DNA from: a candidate division KSB1 bacterium
GTDB lineage: Bacteria; Zhuqueibacterota; Zhuqueibacteria; JANLFK01; Oleimicrobiaceae
NCBI GenBank assembly: GCA_034506335.1
Contig: JAPDPR010000001.1
Span: 124,001 to 188,000 of the forward strand
Length of the DNA stretch: 64,000 nucleotides
Reading direction: 5' to 3'
The stretch's first letter is position 1. Each line of letters opens with the position of its first letter. The translations under genes were made by a program, and so were the position numbers. Shown here piece by piece: positions 51,657 through 60,451 of the stretch. A model generated the notes under the pieces. The model was not told the origin of the DNA. It searched no databases and saw nothing but the letters and a program-made list of their open reading frames with translations.

Positions 51657-52573
51657 CATTCGAACGTGTGAAGCTCATTTTCAACCCAAAGGCCGGTCCA
51701 TTGCGGCACACGCACCTGGCCCTGCGCCTTGTGGACATCTGTTTGCGCCGGGCCCCTTTTCGCTACGAAGTGTACACAGTGGAGTACAAGGACCATGCGG
51801 TAGAGCTTGCTTCGGCTGCTGAGCGAGAGGGGTTCGATGCCGTAGTGGTGGTTGGAGGGGACGGCACGGTGAATGCCGCCGCCCGGGGTCTGCTGCACAG
51901 CCGCTTGCCTCTGGGCATTGTCCCCATCGGCTCAGGCAACGGTTTGGCGCGTGGCCTCGGCATCCCGGTCAGCATCCGCCGCTCCTGCCAGCTGCTCACC
52001 GAGGGCACCGTGCGCTCCATCGACGCGGGGCGGATAAGGGACCGCTACTTCTTTGTGGTTGCCGGCCTTGGTTTTGACGCAGTGGTGGGCAAGCTTTTCG
52101 ACGACCAGAGCCTGCGCGGCCCTCTGCCCTACTTTTACTTTGGGTTCCGCGAATTCCTTACCTACGAGCCCGAGACCTTCATCCTCCGTTTTGGGGAGCG
52201 TCAGATTACAGTACCTGCTTTGCTGGTCACCATTGCCAATACTCGCCAGTGGGGCAACGGTGCCATCATCGCCCCCCATGCGGAGCCAGATGACGGTCTA
52301 TTCGATATCTGCGTCATCCACAAAGTAAACCTTGGTCAGGCGCTGTTTCATCTCCCTAAACTTTTCACCGGCAAGATCGACCGCGTGCGGCATTACGAGA
52401 ACTATCGCTCCACGGAAGTGGAGATTGTGCGCGAGCGGCCGGGCTATTTCCACGTGGACGGCGAGCCGGTGGAGGGCGGCACACACCTGCGGGTCTCCAT
52501 CGACCCCAAAGCGCTTCGGGTGATCGTACCTCCTCCGCGCCAGGACCGCCTCGAGGCGAGTTCTTCCTATTGA
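51653..52573 (+). CDS. Lipid kinase (diacylglycerol kinase catalytic family, YegS/DgkB-like)
   Basis: A 306-residue lipid kinase. ATP-binding motif VVVGGDGTVNAAARGL and PIGSGNGLARGLGIP, NPKAGP near the start, and a C-terminal DGLFDICVIHK region are typical. It would phosphorylate diacylglycerol or a sphingoid-like lipid in the membrane. Its ATG overlaps the methyltransferase stop, indicating coupling. Confidence 0.92.
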   Translation: MTFERVKLIFNPKAGPLRHTHLALRLVDICLRRAPFRYEVYTVEYKDHAVELASAAEREGFDAVVVVGGDGTVNAAARGLLHSRLPLGIVPIGSGNGLARGLGIPVSIRRSCQLLTEGTVRSIDAGRIRDRYFFVVAGLGFDAVVGKLFDDQSLRGPLPYFYFGFREFLTYEPETFILRFGERQITVPALLVTIANTRQWGNGAIIAPHAEPDDGLFDICVIHKVNLGQALFHLPKLFTGKIDRVRHYENYRSTEVEIVRERPGYFHVDGEPVEGGTHLRVSIDPKALRVIVPPPRQDRLEASSSY

Positions 52574-52585
52574 GGCCGCGCCTTC

Positions 52586-53731
52586 ATGCTTACCGTCTGC
52601 CACTTCACCACCGTCCATCGGCCTTTCGACGTGCGCGTGTTCCATCGCGAGGCATGTGGTTTGGCCCGCGCCGGCTATCGGGTCATCTTGCTGGCACATG
52701 CCGATTTTGCCGAACGCACCGAGCAGGGAGTGGTCGTCAGAGGGGTGCCCCGGCCCCGCAATCGCCTGCAGAGGCTAATGCATGTGGCAAGGTTTGTGCG
52801 ACTCGCCATAGCCCAACGTGCCGATGTGTACCATTTTCACGACCCAGAACTCTTGCCTGGGGGGGTCCTCATCAAGTGGCTCTATCGGCGACCGGTGATC
52901 TACGATTGCCATGAGAATTTCCCCGAGACGGCGTTCGAGAGGGTCTGGTATCCGGCGTTCCTCCGGCCCTTTTTGGCCAAGGCCATTGGCATCTTAGAGC
53001 CGCTGATGGCGAGGCGTCTGGATGCGGTGGTGTGCGTGGTACCTGACCAGGAGGAGCGCTTTCGGAGCAAGGGGTGCCGGACGGTACTGGTGCGCAATTT
53101 TCCACGTCTCGAGCCTTTCGATAGAGCTTTCCAGGCGGCACTCCCCAAGGAGAACCGGATTATCTATCTTGGCGGGCTGACCGCAGTCAAGGGCGCCAGG
53201 ATGTTGGTGGACATTATGCGGGAACTCAGGCGGCTGCACCCTGAAGTGCGGTTAGTGGCCCTAGGTTCCTTTAACGAAGCCAAGGTGAAGGCGGACGTGC
53301 TCAGGTATGTGGAGCAGGAGGGGCTGTCGGAGGCGATCAGGTTTATCGACCAGCGACCTCATGAGGAGGTGCCAAACGAACTTGTGAGGTCGCGCGTGGC
53401 CTTGGTGCCGTGGCAACGCAACGAACAGACCTTGCGCATGTTTTTCCCCAACAAGGTATTCGAGTACATGGCCTGTGGCCTGCCCATCGTGGCCAGCGAT
53501 TTGCCTTCCTTGCGCGCGCTCCTTGAGAACGGCCGGTGTGGTCTCCTCGTGGCCCCAGACGATCCACGCGCGCACGCGGAGGCCATTGCGTACCTGTTGG
53601 ACCACCCGCACGTGGCCCGGCGGATGGGGCTCCGCGGCAGGAAGCTCGTGCACTCGCGGTACCGCTGGGAAAACGAAGAGAAACACCTCCTGGACCTCTA
53701 CCGGGACCTCCTGCACCTGCATCCCGCATGA
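52586..53731 (+). CDS. Family 4 glycosyltransferase
   Basis: A 381-residue GT-B enzyme. The N-terminal half has FDVRVFHREACGLARAGYRV and DVYHFHDPELLPGG; the C-terminal half has NRIIYLGGLTAVKGARMLVD, the acidic F-x-G-x-P-like FFPNKVFEYMACGLPIVASD, and a late GRCGLLVAPDDP. It transfers a sugar from a nucleotide donor, probably to a cell-surface glycan. Its stop overlaps the WbqC start (ATGA). Confidence 0.93.
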   Translation: MLTVCHFTTVHRPFDVRVFHREACGLARAGYRVILLAHADFAERTEQGVVVRGVPRPRNRLQRLMHVARFVRLAIAQRADVYHFHDPELLPGGVLIKWLYRRPVIYDCHENFPETAFERVWYPAFLRPFLAKAIGILEPLMARRLDAVVCVVPDQEERFRSKGCRTVLVRNFPRLEPFDRAFQAALPKENRIIYLGGLTAVKGARMLVDIMRELRRLHPEVRLVALGSFNEAKVKADVLRYVEQEGLSEAIRFIDQRPHEEVPNELVRSRVALVPWQRNEQTLRMFFPNKVFEYMACGLPIVASDLPSLRALLENGRCGLLVAPDDPRAHAEAIAYLLDHPHVARRMGLRGRKLVHSRYRWENEEKHLLDLYRDLLHLHPA

Positions 53732-54426
53732 AGCTCGCCGTATTGCAACCAGGCTACATGCCTGATCTCCCCTTGTTTGCCCTATGGTCGGTGGCCGACG
53801 TAGTACTCCTGGCCGACGACCTCCAGTATTCGACCCGCAGCAATCTCAATCGCACGCGCATCAAGACCGCTACGGGGGTGCAGTGGCTGACGGTACCAGT
53901 GCTCAGCAAGGGTCGAGTTGGGCAGACAATTGCTGAGGTGGAGATTGATCCGTACCATGAATGGCGGCAGCGCCACTGGCGAACCCTACAGGTCAACTAC
54001 ACCCCCGCGCCCTTCTGGGGCCGGTATGAGAATGCCTTGGAGGAAATCTACCGTCGCCCCTGGTCCCAGCTACTAGGGCTCAACGTAGCTCTTCTGAACA
54101 TGCTGGTGAGGGAACTTGAACTGCCCAGTTTCAAAGGCTTCACTTCCTCCGTGCCCACACGCCCAGACCGCACCGAGAAGGTGCTGGACCTTCTTGAGGC
54201 ATTCGAATGCCACACATACCTGGTGCTGCCTCGTGAGTATCCGCTCCTCAGCACCCAAGTTTTGCACCGTGCCCATAAGGAAGTCTATACGGTACAGGTC
54301 AAACACCCAGTCTATCATCAACTCTTCGGGAGCTTTGAGCCCGGTCTTTCGGTACTGGACGCGTTGATGAACGAGGGCCCTGAAGCAGCCATCTTGGTCC
54401 GACAATCCGCCACCATGTCTAGTTGA
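53728..54426 (+). CDS. WbqC-family protein
   Basis: A 232-residue member of the WbqC family, named from O-antigen clusters. It starts KLAVLQPGYMPDLPLF, continues DDLQYSTRSNLNRTRIKTA and WLTVPVLSKGR, and has NYTPAPFW, all in the family order. WbqC proteins probably act in amino-sugar or surface-polysaccharide synthesis, but their reaction is not established. The 4-base overlap with the glycosyltransferase supports a shared surface-glycan role. Confidence 0.9.
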   Translation: MKLAVLQPGYMPDLPLFALWSVADVVLLADDLQYSTRSNLNRTRIKTATGVQWLTVPVLSKGRVGQTIAEVEIDPYHEWRQRHWRTLQVNYTPAPFWGRYENALEEIYRRPWSQLLGLNVALLNMLVRELELPSFKGFTSSVPTRPDRTEKVLDLLEAFECHTYLVLPREYPLLSTQVLHRAHKEVYTVQVKHPVYHQLFGSFEPGLSVLDALMNEGPEAAILVRQSATMSS

Positions 54427-54447
54427 ATTCGCAGCTGGCCAATCATG

Positions 54448-54476
54448 TTGCATTTGAGCAGTGAATTTCGTATATT
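54448..54476 (+). promoter_or_regulatory. Promoter of the M20 peptidase gene
   Basis: TTGCAT (54448-54453) and TATATT (54471-54476) with 17 bases between, 43 bases before the ATG. Confidence 0.6.
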
Positions 54477-54518
54477 GACAGCCGTCAAGAAGCGAAGAAG
54501 CACCGTGTGGAGGGATTG

Positions 54519-55757
54519 ATGCAGGCCAGAGCATTCTCGGAGGTTGCAGCACGCATTGAGCAGAGCCGGGAGGAGGTTGTGCGCCTCCAAACCGAACTGA
54601 CCGCTATCCCCGCCCTGGCGCCGGAAAACGGCGGCGAGGGAGAGCAGGCCAAGGCGGCGTACGTGAAGGAACTGCTTTCGGCGCTCCCCACTGACGAGCT
54701 GTTGGAGTTCCGCGCCCCGGATGCTCGCGTGCCGTGCGGCTATCGGCCGAACCTCGTGGCAAAGTACAGAGGGACAGACCCTGCCCGCACTGTGTGGGTC
54801 CTCTCCCACTTGGACATTGTCCCGCCTGGAGAGCTGGCCCTTTGGCACAGCGACCCGTATCGGGTGCGCGTCGATGGCGACCTCCTCTACGGCAGGGGCG
54901 TGGAAGACAACCAGCAGAGCTTGGTAGCCTCGCTCTTGGCCCTGCGGGCCATCTACGAGGCAGGGCTTAGGCCGAACCACGACGTGGGATTGGTTCTTGT
55001 GGCAGATGAAGAGACAGGAAGCCAGTACGGCCTGCAATATCTGCTGCGCGAGCACCGCGAGCTCTTCGGGTCCCAGGACTGGATTGTGGTGCCCGACTCC
55101 GGCAATGCGGACGGCTCCATGGTGGAGGTGGCTGAGAAAAGCATCCTTTGGATCGGCTTCAAGACCATTGGCAAGCAGTGCCACGGCTCTCGCCCCTCTC
55201 ATGGCAAGAATGCGCACAAGGCAGGTGCCCATCTGATTGTCAAGCTCGACAAGCTGTATGAGGCTTTTCCCTACAGCGATCCTGTGTTTATGCCGCCCAC
55301 CAGCACCTTTGAGCCCACCAAGAAGGAAGCCAATGTTCCCAATATCAACACTATCCCTGGCGAGGATGTGTTCTACTTTGACTGCCGCATACTGCCGACC
55401 TACAAGGTAGACGATGTGATCGCGTGGATAGAGTCGGCAGTTCGCGAGGTAGAGGCTCAATTTGGGGTGCGGGTGGAAATGTTTTATCCGCAAAGGGAGG
55501 AGGCGGCACCACCCACATCAGCTGATGCCCCTGTGGTGCAAGCCTTGGCCCGCGCCTTAGCCGAGACACGCGGGGTCAAGGCAGTTCCCATGGGCATCGG
55601 CGGCGGGACGGTGGCTGCGCACTTTCGCCGCGCTGGGCTGCCTGCGGCGGTTTGGGAAACGATTGACCAAACGGCGCACCAACCGAACGAGTATTGCCGC
55701 ATCAGCAATGTCCTGGCCGACGCCAAGGTCCTGGCCCATCTTTTCCTCCAATCATAG
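54519..55757 (+). CDS. M20-family metallopeptidase (ArgE/DapE-like)
   Basis: A 412-residue di-zinc amidohydrolase. Metal ligands: His/Asp in LSHLDIVPPGE, Asp in LYGRGVEDNQQSL, Glu-Glu in LVADEETGSQYGL, Asp in VVPDSGNADG, and a late His in DQTAHQPNEY. The dimerisation domain has CHGSRPSHGKNAHKAG. It hydrolyses a peptide or N-acyl amino acid; DapE, ArgE and dipeptidase roles cannot be told apart. ATG at 54519 has GGAGG 5 bases upstream. A promoter sits just before it and the PduP-like gene follows after 15 bases. Confidence 0.93.
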   Translation: MQARAFSEVAARIEQSREEVVRLQTELTAIPALAPENGGEGEQAKAAYVKELLSALPTDELLEFRAPDARVPCGYRPNLVAKYRGTDPARTVWVLSHLDIVPPGELALWHSDPYRVRVDGDLLYGRGVEDNQQSLVASLLALRAIYEAGLRPNHDVGLVLVADEETGSQYGLQYLLREHRELFGSQDWIVVPDSGNADGSMVEVAEKSILWIGFKTIGKQCHGSRPSHGKNAHKAGAHLIVKLDKLYEAFPYSDPVFMPPTSTFEPTKKEANVPNINTIPGEDVFYFDCRILPTYKVDDVIAWIESAVREVEAQFGVRVEMFYPQREEAAPPTSADAPVVQALARALAETRGVKAVPMGIGGGTVAAHFRRAGLPAAVWETIDQTAHQPNEYCRISNVLADAKVLAHLFLQS

Positions 55758-55772
55758 CCAGTCGAGGGTGCT

Positions 55773-57359
55773 GTGGATTGCGACTTGGAATCAATGCAGC
55801 AGGCGCGCAACCTGTGCGTGCGCGCGCGTGAGGCCCAGCTCAAGTTCAAGGAGTTCTCCCAGAAGGACGTAGACCGCGTGGTGGCAGCGATGGCCGACGC
55901 GGGCTTCCGGGCCGCCCAGCAGCTGGCGCAGCTGGCCGTGGAAGAGACCGGCTTCGGGGTAGTAGCCGATAAGGTGGCAAAAAATCAGCTGGCCACGCGC
56001 GACGTCTACAACCTCATCAAGTCCATGAAAACTGTGGGGGTGATCAACGAGTTGCCGGGCAAGCGCATCCTGGAGATTGCCGAACCGATGGGAGTTATCG
56101 CTGGCATAGTTCCGGTGACCAACCCCACGTCCACGGTACTATTCAAGTCGCTTATTGCTGTCAAGGCTCGGAACGCCATCGTCTTTTCGCCGCACCCCAA
56201 TGCCGTGCGCTGCGCTAGCGCCGCTGCAAAGGTTATGAGTGAGGCTGCTGAAAGCGCTGGCGCTCCCCCGGGTCTCATCGGGTGCATGACGCTTTCCACT
56301 CTCCAAGGCACAAACGAGCTCATGCACCATCGCGACGTGGCGATCATTTTGGCCACCGGTGGCGCCGGGCTGGTGAAGGCGGCCTACAGCGCGGGCAAGC
56401 CCGCGTACGGAGTGGGCCCTGGCAACGTGCCGGCGTTCATCGAGCGCACCGCTGACGTGCGAAAGGCGGTAGCCGATATCGTCGCCTCCAAGACCTTTGA
56501 CAACGGTACCGTCTGCGCGTCCGAGCAGGCCATTATTGCCGATCTGCCCGTGCGTGACCAGGTCATCGCTGAGCTGCGCGCCCATCGCGCCTACTTCTTG
56601 AGCCCGGAGGAGTGCCAGAAGGTGGCGGCAACCTTGGTGACCCCGGAGTTGACCGTCCGGCCTGACTGCGTGGGACGTCCTGCGCACATTATCGCTCAGA
56701 AGGCTGGCGTGGTAGTTCCCCAAGACACGAGCATCCTGGTCGCGCCACTGGAAGGCGTGGGACGGGACTACCCGCTGTCCATAGAGAAACTGTCGCCAGT
56801 GATCGCCTTCTATGTTGCCGATGGGTGGGAAGCCGGATGCGAGCGGTGCATCGAGATTCTGAACTTCGGTGGCCTGGGCCACACGCTGGTAATCCACTCC
56901 CGTGACCAAGAAGTCATCATGCAGTTTGCCCTAAAAAAGCCCGCGTTTCGCATTCTCGTCAATACCCCCGGCACGCACGGTGCGGTCGGCATCACCACCG
57001 ATCTTGACCCTTCCATGATGCTGGGATGTGGCACGTACGGTGGCAACATCACCACCGACAACGTGACCCCCATGCACCTTTTGAATATCAAGCGCGTTGC
57101 TTACGAGACCAAACCTCTGCGGCGCTCCGATCGCAGCGTGGACTGGCGACCAGAGGGCCTCGTCCAAGGGCGCGTGAATGTCACCGCGCCTTACCAAGCG
57201 GCTTTAAGCCCTGCCGCCGGCATCTCGCGCAAAGAGATGCCAGCGGCGGAGCCCGACCACCGGATATCTCCTCCCACGGTTGGCGGACGCTATGGGAGCA
57301 GTGGCCTTACCGATGATGAGGTGGAACGTATTGTTGCGGAATTTTTGCGCGACAAGTAG
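55773..57359 (+). CDS. CoA-acylating aldehyde dehydrogenase (PduP/EutE-like)
   Basis: A 528-residue aldehyde dehydrogenase that makes acyl-CoA from an aldehyde. The catalytic Cys is in [30 protein letters not shown] binds cofactor, and [16 protein letters not shown] is typical of the EutE/PduP/AdhE group. After a Pro-rich linker ([14 protein letters not shown]) the protein ends in an amphipathic helix ([15 protein letters not shown]) that looks like a microcompartment encapsulation peptide. Such a tail, plus the PduL neighbour, points to a bacterial-microcompartment pathway, though no shell gene is in the window. GTG at 55773 has GAGGG upstream; ATG at 55794 is an alternative. Confidence 0.9.
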   Translation: MDCDLESMQQARNLCVRAREAQLKFKEFSQKDVDRVVAAMADAGFRAAQQLAQLAVEETGFGVVADKVAKNQLATRDVYNLIKSMKTVGVINELPGKRILEIAEPMGVIAGIVPVTNPTSTVLFKSLIAVKARNAIVFSPHPNAVRCASAAAKVMSEAAESAGAPPGLIGCMTLSTLQGTNELMHHRDVAIILATGGAGLVKAAYSAGKPAYGVGPGNVPAFIERTADVRKAVADIVASKTFDNGTVCASEQAIIADLPVRDQVIAELRAHRAYFLSPEECQKVAATLVTPELTVRPDCVGRPAHIIAQKAGVVVPQDTSILVAPLEGVGRDYPLSIEKLSPVIAFYVADGWEAGCERCIEILNFGGLGHTLVIHSRDQEVIMQFALKKPAFRILVNTPGTHGAVGITTDLDPSMMLGCGTYGGNITTDNVTPMHLLNIKRVAYETKPLRRSDRSVDWRPEGLVQGRVNVTAPYQAALSPAAGISRKEMPAAEPDHRISPPTVGGRYGSSGLTDDEVERIVAEFLRDK

Positions 57360-57413
57360 GGCTCGCACGCAGGAGCCCTTCGCCCTACCGGCATGCATCG
57401 CGTGGAGGAAGGC

Positions 57414-58172
57414 GTGGATAGAATACTGATCCCTGTCGGTGTATCTAACCGCCATGCCCACCTCTGCCGCGAGCACCTGGAGACCCTGTTCGGCAAAGGG
57501 TTCGAGCTCACCAGGGAGCGAGAGCTCTATCAGTGCGGGCAGTTTGTCTCAGAGCAGACGGTGACCATCAGCGGTCCAAAGGGGACCATCGAGCGGATGC
57601 GCATCCTTGGGCCTCTGCGCAACCGCACACAGGTCGAGGTGTCCCGCACCGATGCTTACCGCTTGGGGTTGGACTGCCCGGTGGGTGATTCGGGTTCCCT
57701 GCCTCCGGGACAGGCGGCCGTGCTCATAGGGCCACAGGGCTCGGTCACATTACACCAGGACGTGGTAGTGGCTCGACGCCACATTCATGTCAACCCGGAG
57801 ATCGCCGCAAAGTTAGGTGTGCGCCATGGGGACACCGTTTTTGTGGCTCCGGTGGAAGACCCTGCCGTCGATCCGGCCCAACGTCGGACGGTCATCTTCG
57901 GCAACGTGCTCATCCGCGTGGACGAGACTTTCCGTCTCCAGATGCACATCGATCTTGACGAAGCGAACGCCGCAGGGCTAAAGACGGGCGATCATGTCTA
58001 CATCGTCAAGAGCAGCCTGCGCTACAACTTCAATCTCGACGGCCGGAGAGTCATCACCGAGAACGACGTGCGCCAGGCGATATTGCGGGGACAGAAGATC
58101 CGGGTGGAACCCGGCATGATCGTGACCCCGGCAGCCCGCGACCTCGGCAAGCGCCACGATGTCTTCGTCTAA
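57414..58172 (+). CDS. pduL: Phosphate propanoyltransferase (PduL) with C-terminal extension
   Basis: A 252-residue PduL-type phosphotransacylase that turns acyl-CoA into acyl-phosphate. The two zinc sites are visible in VGVSNRHAHL and VVARRHIHVNP plus QMHIDLDEANAAG, and GPLRNRTQVEVSRTDAY lines the active site. Beyond the normal end, about 40 residues carry VITENDVRQAILRGQKI and IVTPAARDLGKRH, a motif found on several microcompartment-associated proteins. GTG at 57414 is chosen for GGAGG 5 bases upstream; ATG at 57393 is also in frame. It follows the PduP-like gene by 54 bases. Confidence 0.92.
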   Translation: MDRILIPVGVSNRHAHLCREHLETLFGKGFELTRERELYQCGQFVSEQTVTISGPKGTIERMRILGPLRNRTQVEVSRTDAYRLGLDCPVGDSGSLPPGQAAVLIGPQGSVTLHQDVVVARRHIHVNPEIAAKLGVRHGDTVFVAPVEDPAVDPAQRRTVIFGNVLIRVDETFRLQMHIDLDEANAAGLKTGDHVYIVKSSLRYNFNLDGRRVITENDVRQAILRGQKIRVEPGMIVTPAARDLGKRHDVFV

Positions 58173-59097
58173 GGCACGAGGAATGCATCACCTGGGGGAA
58201 ACCGCGCGTCCGGGCCCAATAGTTGAGGCTCTTGTAGTGAAGGCTATTAAAGCGATAGCACACAGAGGGGAGATTCTACCCAGTGAACGTCCGCCCGCCG
58301 AGCTCCTCTTGGCCTGTTCGATTGGCGAAGAACAACTAGAGGTGCACTGGGACCCGGGACCGCTCCGCTATCCGCCCGAAATGGAAAGTGAGGCAGAAAT
58401 TGTCTGGCGCTCGGCTTGCAGCGCGGCAAGCAATGACACCCTGCTGTTCGACGGCCCCCTGTGTGCGCTCCAAAGCTACACCTTTGAGAATGGACGTCTG
58501 GCTGTGAGCCTCACGCAAACGAGCTATCGCTACGTGCTCTTTGCCCAATATCGCGCAGAAGAGATCGTCCGCCGCTGGGGGGCAGAGTACTTGCCTCGCG
58601 TCTTGGGGGTTAGCGCAGTGGTCGTCACGACCGACGGGGCGCTCCCGCTGATGGTGCGCAGCGACAAGGTGGGCGAATTCCCGGGACACAGAGATGTCTT
58701 CGGTGGTCACATCGAGCCGAAGGCCGATGAGCGAGGGGGAAAGCCTGACCCATTCCTTGCCATCCGCCACGAGCTTGAAGAAGAACTCAAACTCCGTGCT
58801 CAACACATAAGCTGCCTCCGGTGCATCGGCCTGATAAAGAGTCTTTGCAACCAGAAGCCAGAACTTGTTTTTGTTTGTCACCTCACGCAAGACTACCGCA
58901 CACTGCTTCGGTCTGCCACGAGGGAGCCTCGATGCAGCGAGATGGAAACGATTGTCAGGGTCAATGACGACGCGGGCTCGTTTGTCAAGTTCTTGGAATC
59001 GTGGGGTTCTACCCTCACCCCTTCCGCCTACGGCTGCCTGTGGCTTTACGGCCTGCAGCGAGGTTTCTTCTCCCTCGGACCTGGAAAAATTCATTGA
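58159..59097 (+). CDS. Nudix protein resembling NUDT22
   Basis: A 312-residue protein overlapping the end of pduL by 14 bases. A Nudix-like box is seen in FGGHIEPKADERGG followed by AIRHELEEELKL, where His stands in place of the usual Arg of REUxEE. The region before it (AEIVWRSACSAASNDTLLFD and LTQTSYRYVLFAQY) follows the layout of animal NUDT22, a UDP-glucose/galactose diphosphatase with its own N-terminal domain. The activity is inferred. The start is uncertain: ATG at 58159 overlaps pduL, while ATG 58183 and GTG 58237 (GAGG 8 bases upstream) are also possible. Its last bases contain the -35 box of a candidate RNA promoter. Confidence 0.7.
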   Translation: MSSSKARGMHHLGETARPGPIVEALVVKAIKAIAHRGEILPSERPPAELLLACSIGEEQLEVHWDPGPLRYPPEMESEAEIVWRSACSAASNDTLLFDGPLCALQSYTFENGRLAVSLTQTSYRYVLFAQYRAEEIVRRWGAEYLPRVLGVSAVVVTTDGALPLMVRSDKVGEFPGHRDVFGGHIEPKADERGGKPDPFLAIRHELEEELKLRAQHISCLRCIGLIKSLCNQKPELVFVCHLTQDYRTLLRSATREPRCSEMETIVRVNDDAGSFVKFLESWGSTLTPSAYGCLWLYGLQRGFFSLGPGKIH

Positions 59098-59121
59098 CTT
59101 TTTGGCAGATAGTTGTAAATT
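59094..59121 (+). promoter_or_regulatory. Promoter of candidate small RNA or leader
   Basis: TTGACT (59094-59099) overlaps the stop of the Nudix gene; TAAATT (59116-59121) follows with a 16-base spacer. Transcription would start near 59128. Confidence 0.5.
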
Positions 59122-59127
59122 AGAGTC

Positions 59128-59331
59128 GCCCGTTGGTCAGAAAAACTGCAGCAAGGTCAATGGTGTGGCGCGCGGGCAGTGCGCGCCTGTGCATAGATAT
59201 TTCGTTTAGGCAATCTTGCCGCTGTCTTCTGCAGCAAGAGCAGTGTAGACGTTCCTGACTGCGGGCCCGTCGCCATAAGGGGAGAGCGATTTGGCCGTCG
59301 CGTTCGGCGCAGGACACGACGGCTTTTTGTT
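59128..59331 (+). ncRNA. Candidate structured RNA of about 200 bases
   Basis: The stretch runs from a predicted start of transcription to an intrinsic terminator and holds no credible gene. Its first bases GCCCG (59128-59132) and GTCAG (59136-59140) can pair with CTGAC (59255-59259) and CGGGC (59262-59266), closing a domain of about 140 bases. Inside are a perfect hairpin GGCGCGC/GCGCGCC near 59163 and a GGCA/TGCC hairpin. The sequence CTGCAGCAAG occurs twice. Size and layout recall 6S RNA, but I cannot confirm a match to any known family. It may instead be a leader that controls the gene at 59365. Confidence 0.35.
59294..59331 (+). terminator. Intrinsic terminator of the candidate RNA
   Basis: GCCGTCG (59294-59300) and CGACGGC (59317-59323) form a 7-base stem with a 16-base loop, followed directly by TTTTTGTT. 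It lies only 34 bases before the next start codon, so it could also act as an attenuator. Confidence 0.65.
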
Positions 59332-59364
59332 ACCAGAAACCAGCAGGCCAACAGGAGCCAAGCT

Positions 59365-59883
59365 ATGGAGGACGTTGAGGGCACAGGCCAATGTGCCCCG
59401 GATCAGATTGGGCGTCAAGTGCGCGGCTACCAGGGCTACGCCACCCAAGACCAGCGCAGGGCGACAGACAAGCTTCTCAGAGCTCACCTGTCGTGCCAAC
59501 TGGAGGGACTCGCTACCAAGCTGGACGGTGCGGCTGGCCATGCGCGCCGCCTCGGTGCGGAAACAGTTTCCGAGCCACTTGCTCGTCTCCATCGCAAGCT
59601 CTGCACCATTCGCGAAGGCCTGCAAACACCCGCCTACCTCGAATCGGCATTTTTCGAAAGAGATCGATTGCCGGAGGAGACGTTACAGTCGCTCTATGAC
59701 TGCGAACTTGCCCTCCTAAAGGAGGTCAGCACTCTCAATGAGGAGCTTGCAGACCTCGACGTGAGTTGCCTTTCCGAGACGGAGGTGCAGGAACGCGCCA
59801 TGCGCATGGGCGATGCGGTGGATGCCTTCAACCAGGCACTTTTCGAGCGAGAGTCCCTACTCTTGAGCTGGATGGGAGAGTAG
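59365..59883 (+). CDS. Hypothetical helical protein
   Basis: A 172-residue protein I do not recognise. ATG at 59365 has AGGAG 7 bases upstream. The protein is predicted mostly helical, with no signal peptide and no membrane span; residues about 40-165 have long amphipathic helices rich in Leu, Glu and Arg (LLRAHLSCQLEGLATKL, LYDCELALLKEVSTLNEEL). This could be a coiled-coil or four-helix bundle, as in small chaperones. The antisense frame at 59206-59625 is judged a shadow. It follows the terminator-like hairpin and precedes a YjbQ gene by 113 bases. Confidence 0.6.
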   Translation: MEDVEGTGQCAPDQIGRQVRGYQGYATQDQRRATDKLLRAHLSCQLEGLATKLDGAAGHARRLGAETVSEPLARLHRKLCTIREGLQTPAYLESAFFERDRLPEETLQSLYDCELALLKEVSTLNEELADLDVSCLSETEVQERAMRMGDAVDAFNQALFERESLLLSWMGE

Positions 59884-59996
59884 CCTGCCGCCGCCCTGGA
59901 GGGGAAAGACGCAGTGGCGTTCGGCCTTCACTAGCCGGCTCGCGGTCATAGACACACGAGGGAAAACCAGGGAATAGTATCGGCGAGACGAGACAC

Positions 59997-60410
59997 ATGA
60001 AGCACTACACTGAGTACCTTTGGTTCAATACCCGGGAGCACCGGGAGTACATCAACATCACCGACAAGGTGGAGCGTGCAGTCCAGAAAAGTGGTGTGCA
60101 GGAGGGGATGGTCCTGGTCTCCGCCATGCACATCACCGCGGCGGTCTACGTAAACGACGCCGAGACCGGACTTATTCAGGACATCGAAGAATGGTTGCAG
60201 CGGCTAGCCCCGGAGGGACCTGAATACCATCACCATCGCACCGGCGAGCGCAACGGCGATGCCCACCTGAAGAGCCTTCTCATGCACCACCAAGTTGTCC
60301 TACCAATCACGGAAGGACGGTTGGACTTGGGGCCCTGGCAGCAGGTGTACTACGCGGAGTTCGATGGCCAGCGCCGCAAGCGAGTAGTCATAAAGGTCCT
60401 GGGAGAATAG
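59997..60410 (+). CDS. YjbQ-family protein (UPF0047)
   Basis: A 137-residue protein of the YjbQ family. The typical pattern is [57 protein letters not shown] and [20 protein letters not shown]. Members can show weak thiamine phosphate synthase activity, but the true role is unsettled. It is followed after 41 bases by a small membrane protein gene. Confidence 0.88.
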   Translation: MKHYTEYLWFNTREHREYINITDKVERAVQKSGVQEGMVLVSAMHITAAVYVNDAETGLIQDIEEWLQRLAPEGPEYHHHRTGERNGDAHLKSLLMHHQVVLPITEGRLDLGPWQQVYYAEFDGQRRKRVVIKVLGE

Positions 60411-60451
60411 CGCTGTTTTTGTCGCTTTGGAGCCCCACTGAGGAGAACGCT

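Noticed and set aside
59206-59625. Minus-strand frame of 139 codons opposite the hypothetical helical gene.
   Set aside because: It overlaps the candidate RNA and the plus-strand gene, which has a better ribosome site and a more protein-like helical pattern.
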